From positions 1 through 47,874 of the forward strand of contig NZ_KZ984579.1 in assembly GCF_003574445.1 (NCBI RefSeq): a stretch of 47,874 nucleotides of DNA, given 5' to 3'. Shown here one piece after another: positions 34,182 through 41,562 of the stretch; positions within the stretch are counted from its first letter, which is position 1; every line of letters starts with the position of its first letter. Both the position numbers and the translations under genes were made by a program. Source of the DNA: Streptomyces sp. YIM 130001 (GTDB lineage: Bacteria; Actinomycetota; Actinomycetes; Streptomycetales; Streptomycetaceae). The notes beneath the pieces were generated by a model. The model made no database searches. It was not told where the DNA came from and worked only from the letters and a program-made list of their open reading frames with translations.

Positions 34182-35477
34182 GTGGACCGGGCGAGGATCA
34201 AGGACGGACAGCGGCCTGTCTCCGCCAAACAGATCGACAGCGAACCCGTCTGGTACACCAACAAACACGAGTTGATCTGCTCGACCTGCGATGCCGCGGT
34301 GCACGGCACAGGCACGTACGTGAAACGCAACGGAGCCAGCTACCGCGCACACTTCGCTCTCAACCCCAACGCCCGGCACGCACAGAGCTGCCCGCTCAAC
34401 CCGATCGCAGTCATCACCTCGATCGCGCAGGGCGCGCAAGGCCTGGCACAGGTCGACGACGGCGTCCTCAAACTGACTCTCCCGAGCGACGTCAAGGCTC
34501 TGGCCCCTGGCCCCGTGGATATGCAGCCGCAGCTGCCCCCACCGGGCGTCACCGCCCAGCAGATCGACACGGTGCCGCCCCCGCTGCCGCCCTTGCTGAA
34601 CTGCGCCGCGAAGATAGCTCGCTTCCTCCAGCTCAACGCGTTCGACGACAAGCTCGTCGCGAAGTTCAAGGTCCAGCCCCACGGCCGCAAGAGCACGATC
34701 CCCTGGGGGCGGTTCTGCTACGGACCCACCGCCGCCTCCTACGGGGCACTGATGGAGCGTCTCGTCTCGACCGGCGCCAAGACAGCACCCTTGTCACACC
34801 CGGTAGCCGTGTACGGCACCGTCCAGCGTGTCCGCCGTGACCGCAGCGACCGACCCTTCGTGTACCTCGCCGACCACACCGACCTCGACGGCAAAGAATT
34901 CGAGGTCGTACTGCGCTCCATGCACCCCAGCCTGATCGAACCGCTCACCACCGGCACACACGTCCTGGCTATCGGAACCTGGAAGATCTTCCCCGGCAGC
35001 CGCACCCCACAACTGCGCCTCTTCGCCAAAGAGGCCTGGCAGATCGCTTACTGGCACACCGACGACCACATCGGCACCGCCACGCAACCGACCAGCCCAC
35101 CCGCACTCACCGATCACCAACGCGCAACCGAGCGGTCCACCCCCACCCCGGCCCGGCGAACCCCATCCCCCGCGATGGCGCCGGGCCAACGCCGCACTAC
35201 GCCTCGCCCGCGCCGAACGCCACCGCCCGCAGCACCACACAAGTCCGCCCCGCCCGCGACCAGGCCCTCGACCGGTGCCAACTCGGCCGGCGATCTGCAG
35301 TCTGCTCGAGCTGCGGAGCAAGACCCGCAGGTGCCTCCGGCTCCGGCGGCCCCCGAGGCACCGCCGCAACCCGTTCGTCCGCCCCAGCCGACATCACCGC
35401 CGCCAGTCCCCCCGCGACGTCGTCGGCGCACGGGCCTCGCCGGCTGGCTCAAGCGCCGCAGAGATCGCCGCAGCTGA
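34182..35477 (+). CDS. Hypothetical protein with N-terminal Cys/His region and Pro-rich tail
   Basis: The chosen start is GTG at 34182 behind GGGCGGGGGCAGGC, giving 431 residues (MDRARIKDGQRPVSA). The frame is open to 33987 but that part reads as random. The N-terminus has CSTCDAAVHGTGTYV and HAQSCPLN, a possible zinc site. A middle domain (FCYGPTAASYGALMERLVST and YGTVQRVRRDRSDRPFVYLADH) may be an OB-fold-like module. The C-terminal 100 residues are Pro/Arg-rich and disordered. I do not recognise the family; similar proteins occur in actinomycete mobile regions, judging by memory. Confidence 0.6.
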   Translation: MDRARIKDGQRPVSAKQIDSEPVWYTNKHELICSTCDAAVHGTGTYVKRNGASYRAHFALNPNARHAQSCPLNPIAVITSIAQGAQGLAQVDDGVLKLTLPSDVKALAPGPVDMQPQLPPPGVTAQQIDTVPPPLPPLLNCAAKIARFLQLNAFDDKLVAKFKVQPHGRKSTIPWGRFCYGPTAASYGALMERLVSTGAKTAPLSHPVAVYGTVQRVRRDRSDRPFVYLADHTDLDGKEFEVVLRSMHPSLIEPLTTGTHVLAIGTWKIFPGSRTPQLRLFAKEAWQIAYWHTDDHIGTATQPTSPPALTDHQRATERSTPTPARRTPSPAMAPGQRRTTPRPRRTPPPAAPHKSAPPATRPSTGANSAGDLQSARAAEQDPQVPPAPAAPEAPPQPVRPPQPTSPPPVPPRRRRRTGLAGWLKRRRDRRS

Positions 35478-35585
35478 CACTGCATCAGCCCTTGAGCGAG
35501 TCGAAGCCGCGAAGGCCAGGGAGCGCAAGTTCCAACGGACGGCCAAGGAGCAGCCACCCACTGACCAGTTGGCGAAGAGCCCAGA

Positions 35586-35601
35586 ATTTTCCGCGGAAAA
35601 T
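35586..35601. repeat. Perfect 16-bp palindrome
   Basis: ATTTTCCGCGGAAAAT lies in the gap between two convergent genes. Its AT-rich flanks stand out in GC-rich DNA. It has no loop, so it is more likely a protein-binding site than a terminator. Confidence 0.6.
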
Positions 35602-35695
35602 CCTGCCCGGACATGGCCGCCAGCGCAGCACGCACTCCGGAAAGGCCCGATGCGAGGAGGCGCCTGCGTGGCCGAGGCCCGCTGACGCGTGGGTC

Positions 35696-36169
35696 TCAGC
35701 GGGTGGCGTCGTGGGGCCACAAGACGTGTACGGGGGTGCCGGTCTGGTGGGCGTAGGTGACGACGTCGGCGGTGCCTCCGTAGCCGCGGGCGGGTTGTCC
35801 GTCCCACACGGCGAGCAGCTCGTCCACGAGGCCGACGAGGATTTCGGAGCCGGCCATGTGCGCGGCGGAGTCGGAGTCGGTCAGGCCCGTCTCGTGGACG
35901 TCGGCGGCCGCGGCGAACAGCCGGTCGTAGGTGGGGTGATGCTCGGCGGGGAGGCTGTTGCGGTAGGCGGTGGCCGGCACCACTACCTCGAGGCGCCCGC
36001 CGTGTGTGAGGACGGTTTCAGCGAACCAGCTGTCGGGGCCGTCAGCGATGCAGGAGATGCCGACGAGTTCGGCGGGGTCGTGACCGGTCACGGCCGCATC
36101 GAGCAGGGCTCGGACGTGTTGCTCGACTTGCGGGGGCAGTCCGCGGTGTCCGGTGATCCCCACGCGCAT
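35696..36169 (-). CDS. SLOG-superfamily protein (nucleotide-binding, Rossmann-like)
   Basis: The 157-residue protein begins MRVGITGHRGLPPQ, the classic opening of SLOG/YpsA-like domains that bind nucleotide-derived ligands, and has PDSWFAETVL and ATAYRNSLP segments typical of the fold, ending TPVHVLWPHD. It follows the XRE regulator by nine bases in the same operon, so it may respond to or generate a signalling nucleotide, or act as a ligand sensor. Family members include nucleoside hydrolase-like enzymes; the active residues are not certain here. Assignment is by motif only. Confidence 0.7.
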   Translation of the reverse strand: MRVGITGHRGLPPQVEQHVRALLDAAVTGHDPAELVGISCIADGPDSWFAETVLTHGGRLEVVVPATAYRNSLPAEHHPTYDRLFAAAADVHETGLTDSDSAAHMAGSEILVGLVDELLAVWDGQPARGYGGTADVVTYAHQTGTPVHVLWPHDATR

Positions 36170-36178
36170 GGTGTTCTC

Positions 36179-37423
36179 CTACAGGTAGATGCCGTGCAGC
36201 TGCTCGTCGAACTCCCTCACCGCCTTGGGCGGTGAGGTGGTGGTGAGGCTACGGCGTACGGCCCGGGCGCGTTCGACGATCCGGCCGGACCGGTAGTGGA
36301 TGCCGGTGTCGAGCGCGCGGGCGGCGAGGGTGAACGCGGTGTCGGGCCGGCCGGCGGCCAGGTGGCCGGCGGCGATGTCGAGGACCAGGAGCGCGCGCTG
36401 TTTGGCGTGGCCGGTGGCGAGCGCCTCGACATCCCTGTCGAGAACCCAGCTGGGCAGGCCGAGCCGAGCTCCGCACGTGACCCGGGCTGCCGCGACCTTC
36501 TCCGGTGTGAAGTTGAGGACCCAGGGCCAGGGGGGCTGTTCCTCAGGTAGCGACTCGGCGGCGGTGTGGCTGGTGGTCAGGGACCGGTCGGCCGCGTGCC
36601 GGTCGCCGGCCGCTGCGTGGCCGAGGGCCTCGATCGAGGCGAGCCAGGCTGTCGCCACCGGCGGGCACCGGTCCGCGAGGGTCCGGCGGGCCCGCCGGAC
36701 AAGGTTCAGGGCCTCGGGGCCGTTGCCCGCGTACGCCTCGAACTGCCCCAGACTGCCCACCTGGTAGGCGGTGAGCAGCGGGTCACCGGCCGCTCGCGCG
36801 GCCTTGACGGCGGAGCCGTACCAGGAGCGGGCCGAGCCGTGGTCGCCCATGTCCCACGCCAGCCAGCCGGCGAAGCTCGATGCCTCGCTGCCGACGGCGG
36901 CGAGCCGTTCGCGGTCCGGACCGGTTGCTGCGGCGGTGGTGGTCTGCACGAGCCTTAGGTGGGCCCGTACGACCTCCGCCAGGTCCCGCGACGGGGTCGT
37001 ACTGTCGAGCCGGCGGTACGCGGACGTGGACAGGCGCAGCGCCGCGGCCTGACCGGTGCCGGCATCGACGGTGCCGTGGGGAAGGACGGCCAGGGCGGGC
37101 GCGGCGGCCGCGGCCGCCGCGACACCGAACAGCTTGCGTCGCTCCACGTCGTTCTCACCTGCCCGCTGGCCCTGGCCTGGGCGCCGCTCCGCGAGCCCCA
37201 CCAGTGCCGGCGGGATCCGAAGATGTGCGGACGCCGCTGCCAGGATGTCCGTGCTGTACGTGCCCGTGCCGCGCTGCTCCAGCCGGGACACCGCGGACTG
37301 CGACATCCCGAGCACGCCGGCCAACTGCTGCTGGGAGATCTGCTGTCCCTCGCGGGACAGCCGGATGACCCTCCCGTAGTCCCCGCTCCGGGATGCCTCC
37401 CGGACCGCCGGCGTCTGGTTCAC
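36179..37423 (-). CDS. XRE-family regulator with helical (TPR-like) C-terminus
   Basis: The 414-residue protein starts with GTG 37421-37423 behind GGAGGGG. A helix-turn-helix occupies about 15-75 (QQISQQQLAGVLGMSQSAVS). The remaining 340 residues are Ala/Leu-rich helices (for example ALNLVRRARRTLADRC) and look like TPRs that bind a peptide or partner. It diverges from the graspetide genes, whose start lies 320 bases away, and is coupled to the SLOG gene downstream. Control of the RiPP cluster by this regulator is inferred from adjacency. Confidence 0.8.
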   Translation of the reverse strand: MNQTPAVREASRSGDYGRVIRLSREGQQISQQQLAGVLGMSQSAVSRLEQRGTGTYSTDILAAASAHLRIPPALVGLAERRPGQGQRAGENDVERRKLFGVAAAAAAAPALAVLPHGTVDAGTGQAAALRLSTSAYRRLDSTTPSRDLAEVVRAHLRLVQTTTAAATGPDRERLAAVGSEASSFAGWLAWDMGDHGSARSWYGSAVKAARAAGDPLLTAYQVGSLGQFEAYAGNGPEALNLVRRARRTLADRCPPVATAWLASIEALGHAAAGDRHAADRSLTTSHTAAESLPEEQPPWPWVLNFTPEKVAAARVTCGARLGLPSWVLDRDVEALATGHAKQRALLVLDIAAGHLAAGRPDTAFTLAARALDTGIHYRSGRIVERARAVRRSLTTTSPPKAVREFDEQLHGIYL

Positions 37424-37744
37424 GGCACCCCTCCACGCTACGAGCCCACGCCGCCCCGTCGCCCTGCCGGTACCCGCCGGGCGGGTAGCCGTATGCAGGC
37501 AGCGCATGCGTCATGGTCCCACAGCGCACACGGTCGTTGACTGTCTGTCAGTGCAGCCAACTCCGTCAGGTCGGCGGCGAGTTGGACGCACTGGCGGCCG
37601 TCCCCCGCACCCCGTAGGGCGGACGGCCGCCCCCATCAGCTCCGCCGCCCACCACGAGCGCGAGGCCGCGATGACCCCGATGACTCCACAGCGCCATGCG
37701 CAGCAGCATCCCGACAGCGTCAGCAGGACTGTGCGGGGTGCCTG
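37424..37744. promoter_or_regulatory. Divergent regulatory region between XRE regulator and graspetide genes
   Basis: The 321-base region separates divergent genes. TTGACT at 37537-37542 is a candidate -35 for rightward transcription, lying in TGACTGTCTGTCA, a small dyad. No clear -10 follows at the right spacing. I recognise no other element. Confidence 0.45.
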
Positions 37745-37939
37745 ATGAGGACTCCTTCAGATGCCCCCGTGATCCGCTTCGAGTCGCTGAGCATGCGGCA
37801 GCGACAGGGCTCCTCCTGCTGCTGGTGCAGCGGCACACCCGACGCCCGCTTCCCCGTCCGGATACTGCGCGCGGCCGGCGTTCGCCTGTACGCCTGCGCG
37901 TGCTGCGCGGGCATGTACGGCCTCGGGCCGACCCGCTGA
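37745..37939 (+). CDS. Small Cys-rich protein upstream of graspetide precursor
   Basis: The 64-residue protein has CCWC near residue 25 and CACC near residue 51, a likely zinc-binding pair, between basic segments. ATG 37745 has a weak GGGGTG upstream. It is separated by 68 bases from the precursor gene. Either a small regulatory protein or, less likely, a second RiPP precursor. Its role is unknown. Confidence 0.5.
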   Translation: MRTPSDAPVIRFESLSMRQRQGSSCCWCSGTPDARFPVRILRAAGVRLYACACCAGMYGLGPTR

Positions 37940-38007
37940 CCTCCCCCAAGACCACGCTGCCTCGACCGGGGCAGCGGACTGTGCACCACCGATCGGAAGG
38001 ACTGCTC

Positions 38008-38259
38008 ATGCGCACCTTGCACCAGCCGCGACCGAATGATGCGGCGCCTCTCGTCCCGTTCGCCGCCCGTGCCGCTGCCGAGCCCGCCTTGATGACGACC
38101 TCCGCGCAGGGGGTCCGCTACGACGAGACGCGGCAGCTGAACGTACGGGCCGACGGCTCCGCCTGGCACACGGGACCGCTCGCGGCCTCCTGCACCGACA
38201 CCAACCAGGACGGCCAGGGCGACGACGTCGACGACCCGTACTACGCACCCGCGTCATGA
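38008..38259 (+). CDS. tgmA: Graspetide precursor peptide (ATP-grasp target RiPP)
   Basis: The 83-residue peptide starts MRTLHQPRPNDAAPL at ATG 38008 behind GGAAGG. The leader contains YDETRQLNVRADG (38-50), matching the conserved motif of ATP-grasp target peptides that binds TgmB. The C-terminal core has Thr63, Asp64, Thr65, Asn66, Asp68, Gly69, Asp72, Asp73, Asp75 and Asp76 before PYYAPAS: Thr hydroxyls as donors and Asp side chains as acceptors of omega-ester links, and DG at 68-69 as a likely aspartimide site. Its stop overlaps the tgmB start. Core links are inference. Confidence 0.85.
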   Translation: MRTLHQPRPNDAAPLVPFAARAAAEPALMTTSAQGVRYDETRQLNVRADGSAWHTGPLAASCTDTNQDGQGDDVDDPYYAPAS

Positions 38260-39242
38260 CCGCGGCCGCCCGCCCGGTGCTCGTCGTCGCCGAACAGCTG
38301 GACGCGGCCGCGGACATGGTCGTCGACCAGCTCAACCGCCGCGACGTGCCCCTCGTCCGGATCGACGCCGCCGACCTCCCCCAGCAGGTCACCCTGACCG
38401 CCACGCACGACGGCGACCGGGCCGGCTGGGACGGAGTCATAGACGACGGGCACCGGGCGGTGCGGCTCTGCGACATCCGGGCCGTCTACTGGCGCCGGCC
38501 CGGGCGCCCCGTGATCGACCCCGCGGTGGCTGAGCCGTACCGGACCTGGGCACAGAACCAGGCCGACGCCGCCCTGCTCAACCTGCTGTCCGCGCTGCGC
38601 GCCGTGCCGTGGATCAACAATCCACACCATGACCGGCTCGCCTCCCACAAGCCGCAGCAGCTGGTCGCCGCCGTCGAGTGCGGACTACGCGTACCGCGCA
38701 GCATCGTCACCAACGACCCCGCCGCCGCCCGCGCGTTCGCGAAACAGATCGACGGACCGCTGGTGTGCAAGCCGATCCTCGGCGGCCGACTCCCGTCGGT
38801 CGACGGCGGCCGACCGTTGATGGTGCCCACCCACCGCGTCTCGGTCGACGCTCTCGACGACAGCATCCGCACCACCGCGCACCTGCTGCAGGAGCAGATC
38901 CCCAAGGCGTTCGAGGTCCGGCTGATCGCCGTCGGCGACGCCGTGTTCGGCGCGACCATCCACGCTGCATCCGACCGCGCAGGAACCGACTGGCGCACCG
39001 ATCCCGACCACCTCACCTACGGCACGATCCCGGTGCCGCAGGACATCGCCTCAGCCTGCCTGCGCCTGATCAGTGTCCACGGGCTCGCGTTCGGTGCGAT
39101 GGACTTCGCGGTCACGCCCGCCGGAGAGTGGGTCTTCTTCGAGAACAACCCCGCCGGCACTTGGGCGTGGGTCGAGAATCACACCGGCCTGCCGATCGCC
39201 GCCGCCCACGCCGACTACCTCACGCAAGGAGTTCTCCTGTGA
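38256..39242 (+). CDS. tgmB: Graspetide ATP-grasp ligase TgmB
   Basis: The 328-residue RimK-like ligase has the family signatures VYWRRPGRPV, PWINNPHHDRLASHK, CKPILGG (ATP lysine), LLQEQIPKAFEVRLIAVGD and the metal/ATP site GEWVFFENNPAGTWAWVE. It would activate Asp/Glu side-chain carboxylates of TgmA as acyl phosphates and join them to Thr/Ser hydroxyls, making macrolactones. ATG at 38256 overlaps the TgmA stop. The length and neighbour order agree with the SAV_5884-type maturase family. Confidence 0.9.
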   Translation: MTAAARPVLVVAEQLDAAADMVVDQLNRRDVPLVRIDAADLPQQVTLTATHDGDRAGWDGVIDDGHRAVRLCDIRAVYWRRPGRPVIDPAVAEPYRTWAQNQADAALLNLLSALRAVPWINNPHHDRLASHKPQQLVAAVECGLRVPRSIVTNDPAAARAFAKQIDGPLVCKPILGGRLPSVDGGRPLMVPTHRVSVDALDDSIRTTAHLLQEQIPKAFEVRLIAVGDAVFGATIHAASDRAGTDWRTDPDHLTYGTIPVPQDIASACLRLISVHGLAFGAMDFAVTPAGEWVFFENNPAGTWAWVENHTGLPIAAAHADYLTQGVLL

Positions 39243-40327
39243 CCCCCTGGCCGGACAACAACACCGCCGTCGCGTTGCGCGCGAAGCTCGCCGAAAGCCT
39301 CGACCCCACTGGCTCCAGCGACTGGCGCCTCGCCTTCGAGACCGTCCCGCGCCACCTGTTCGTCCCGCGCTTCCTCGAACAGCGCGACGGCACATGGGAA
39401 CCGGTGCGCTGGGGCGATGCCGGGTTCCTCGAGGCCGTGTATGCGGACGACGCGCTGACCACCCAGGTCGACGCCCACAATCTGCCGACCAGCTCATCGA
39501 GTCAGCCGTCCGTCATGCTCGCGATGCTCGACGCACTCGACGCCCGCCCCGGCGACCGCGTCCTCGAACTGGGCACCGGCACCGGCTACAACCTCGCCCT
39601 GCTCGCCTCCAGGCTCGGCGACCAGGACCTGGTGAGCATCGAACCCGACACCGGCCTCGTCCAGGACGCGATCACCCGCCTCGGACAACTCGGCCACCGG
39701 CCACGCATCGTCGCCGGAGACGGCACCCTCGGCTACCCGAACAACGCCCCCTACCAGCGGATCATCGCCACCTTCGCGCTCCCCGCCGGCATCCCCCGCG
39801 CCCTGCTCGACCAGCTGGCCCCTGACGGCGTCATCGTCGCCCCGCTCGGCCACGGCATCGTGCGCCTCGTCCACCACGGCGACGGACACGCCACCGGCCA
39901 ATTCCTCCCCAGTGACGTGCGGTTCATGACAGCACGCCACACCTCACCGAACGGTCCGGCACTCGACGCCGCCCGGCAGGCACCGGCACGGACCTCCACC
40001 ACCACGCCGGAGAGCCTGTTCACCGACCGGATCGGGTTCCCTCTCTCACTCGCCCTGCCCCGCCACACCACCTGCTCGTGGAAGAACCCCGCCGGCCAGA
40101 TCGAGGCCGTCGCCATCTGGCTCCCCGACGGCTCAACCGCCCTCGCCGACACCGACGGAACCGTCCGCCAGACCGGCCCACGACGGCTGTGGGACATCGT
40201 CGAAGGCCTCGCGCAGCGACTGCCGCAGTCCGTGGAGCGGCACGACGTCCACCTGACCGTCACCCCCACCGAACAGACCGCCACACACACTCCGTCCGGA
40301 ACCCACTGGCCCCTGGCCAAGCACTGA
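39239..40327 (+). CDS. tgmC: PIMT-like O-methyltransferase of graspetide cluster
   Basis: The 362-residue protein starts with GTG 39239, overlapping the tgmB stop. It contains the SAM motif VLELGTGTGYN and the PIMT-like SSSSQPSVMLAMLDAL, where protein-L-isoaspartate methyltransferases have TISQPxxxAxM. A C-terminal extension of about 130 residues is specific to the graspetide-associated subfamily. In fuscimiditide-type systems the homologous enzyme methylates a core Asp which then forms a stable aspartimide; the core DG in TgmA suits this. Upstream in-frame sequence inside tgmB is ignored. Confidence 0.88.
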   Translation: MTPWPDNNTAVALRAKLAESLDPTGSSDWRLAFETVPRHLFVPRFLEQRDGTWEPVRWGDAGFLEAVYADDALTTQVDAHNLPTSSSSQPSVMLAMLDALDARPGDRVLELGTGTGYNLALLASRLGDQDLVSIEPDTGLVQDAITRLGQLGHRPRIVAGDGTLGYPNNAPYQRIIATFALPAGIPRALLDQLAPDGVIVAPLGHGIVRLVHHGDGHATGQFLPSDVRFMTARHTSPNGPALDAARQAPARTSTTTPESLFTDRIGFPLSLALPRHTTCSWKNPAGQIEAVAIWLPDGSTALADTDGTVRQTGPRRLWDIVEGLAQRLPQSVERHDVHLTVTPTEQTATHTPSGTHWPLAKH

Positions 40328-40426
40328 ACGGGATGTCCCCCGGTGCCTATGGGGAACCTCCTGGGCTGCGGAGGAGGGGCGACCGCGTCGCGCATATCGT
40401 GTGCGATCTCGATCGGCGACCCAGCA

Positions 40427-40467
40427 GGTCAGAATTTTGACCCGGACCCCGGGTCAAAATTCTGACC
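40427..40467. repeat. Large inverted repeat, 18-bp perfect arms
   Basis: GGTCAGAATTTTGACCCG and its exact complement are separated by a 5-base spacer. It lies 100 bases after tgmC and includes the stop of the decayed HTH gene. It could be a bidirectional terminator, or the end of an insertion element; the inner GAATTTTGACC repeats within each arm make a transposon end or binding site plausible. Confidence 0.75.
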
Positions 40468-40837
40468 CGCTCCACGCCGAACATTGGATCCCGTCCCGAT
40501 TGGCCCGCCCGTAGACCTGGGCTGCGGTGATACCCACCTCGGCCGCGGCCTCGCCGACCGGCATTGCGTGGTCACGGATCATGCCGATCACGCGTTCACG
40601 CGCCTTGAGGGGGAACGCCGTGTCCGAGCTGGCCACGGCTCGCACCGGCACCCCAGCGGGTACAGGCCGATCGGGTCGTACCTGTCGTGATCCAGCGTCC
40701 GGTTCACGTCCTGCCGGGCCAGCTCCGGCGGCTCTCTGCCCATCCCCTCGCACCGCGAGCCTCGCCTCGAGGTGCCCCTCACCGGCTTCGGTGAGCCGGT
40801 GGTTCTGCTCCTCCTGCTGATTGATTGATGGCACCAT
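40454..40837 (-). pseudogene. Decayed helix-turn-helix gene
   Basis: In one frame the end reads KARERVIGMIRDHAMPVGEA followed by an HTH-like AAEVGITAAQVYGRANRD; in another, upstream, DRYDPIGLYPLGCRCEPW matches the GCRCxxC region common to the N-terminus of small actinomycete DNA-binding proteins. Joining them requires at least one frameshift, and the frame open at the start (ATG 40837) reads as noise. A broken small DNA-binding gene is the best explanation. It ends inside the inverted repeat. Confidence 0.5.
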
Positions 40838-40842
40838 CTAGT

Positions 40843-40867
40843 GATACCGGGAATCGGTGTCTATTCT
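40843..40867 (+). promoter_or_regulatory. Candidate promoter/operator of TA operon
   Basis: An imperfect dyad GATACCGGGAATCGGTGTC is followed directly by TATTCT, a good -10, seven bases before the ATG of the antitoxin gene. This would give a leaderless mRNA and a dyad suited to RHH antitoxin autoregulation. No clear -35 is seen. Confidence 0.5.
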
Positions 40868-40873
40868 GGTGGC

Positions 40874-41071
40874 ATGTCGATAACGTCAATGACGCTCCGC
40901 GTCCCCAACGAGATCGCTCCCTCGATCCGCCACGCCGCGGAATCCGCCGGCATGAGCGTCAACGCCTACATCGTTCAGGCTGCCCGCCGTGCCGCGACCC
41001 TGGATGCCGCGCAGCAGCTCGCTGCGCTCGGTCTCGGCCAGGACCTGGCGGGCGAGGGCGACAGCCTGTGA
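40874..41071 (+). CDS. Ribbon-helix-helix antitoxin
   Basis: The 65-residue product begins MSITSMTLRVPNEIAPSIRH, the beta strand and first helix of an RHH/CopG fold, then MSVNAYIVQAARRAATLDAA. A 12-codon upstream extension is unlikely. Its TGA overlaps the GTG of the toxin gene. RHH proteins bind their own operator as dimers, and the C-terminus neutralises the toxin. Confidence 0.8.
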   Translation: MSITSMTLRVPNEIAPSIRHAAESAGMSVNAYIVQAARRAATLDAAQQLAALGLGQDLAGEGDSL

Positions 41072-41376
41072 GCCACGATCTCCGACGCGGCGAGGTCTGG
41101 GCCCTACCCGACGGCCGCGATGTCCTGATCGTCTCTCTCACCGACCTCGACAAGGCCTACGGTGCCGTCCTCGCGCTCGTGCTCCACCCCGCCGGCCGCT
41201 ACCCCGACACCGCGATGTCCGTCGTGATCACCGATCCGATCGAGTGCACCGCGGTCGCCGTCAACCTTCAACAGCTTCGCGCCCAGCGCTTCGACGACGC
41301 GACCCGCCGCGGCGCTCTCGACCCAGCTGTCATGGCCCGTGTTGATCAGGCCCTACGCGCCGTCCTCGACCTCTGA
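41068..41376 (+). CDS. MazF/PemK-like toxin
   Basis: The 102-residue product starts with GTG at 41068 (GTGA overlap) and opens MSHDLRRGEVWALPDGRDVL, like the RGEVW loop of MazF/PemK endoribonucleases. MSVVITDPIECTAVAVNLQQL matches the following beta region. The size and gene order, antitoxin first, agree with a type II pair. The usual RPVVVVS motif is reduced to VLIVSL, so activity is not assured. Confidence 0.75.
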   Translation: MSHDLRRGEVWALPDGRDVLIVSLTDLDKAYGAVLALVLHPAGRYPDTAMSVVITDPIECTAVAVNLQQLRAQRFDDATRRGALDPAVMARVDQALRAVLDL

Positions 41377-41562
41377 ACACTGAACCGAAAAGGGCGGCCG
41401 CGTAGGCGTCACTCCACCTCCGCTGATGGAGCCGAGAACACGTCGACACCGTGCACGGTGGGCAGGTCTCGGCGTGCTCGTGGGGTTTGGTGGTGCGACC
41501 CCAGTGATGCCCCTTCCGGCGGCCATTTGGGGTCACGCACCCGCTCTTTGCGGGCGGCCGCC

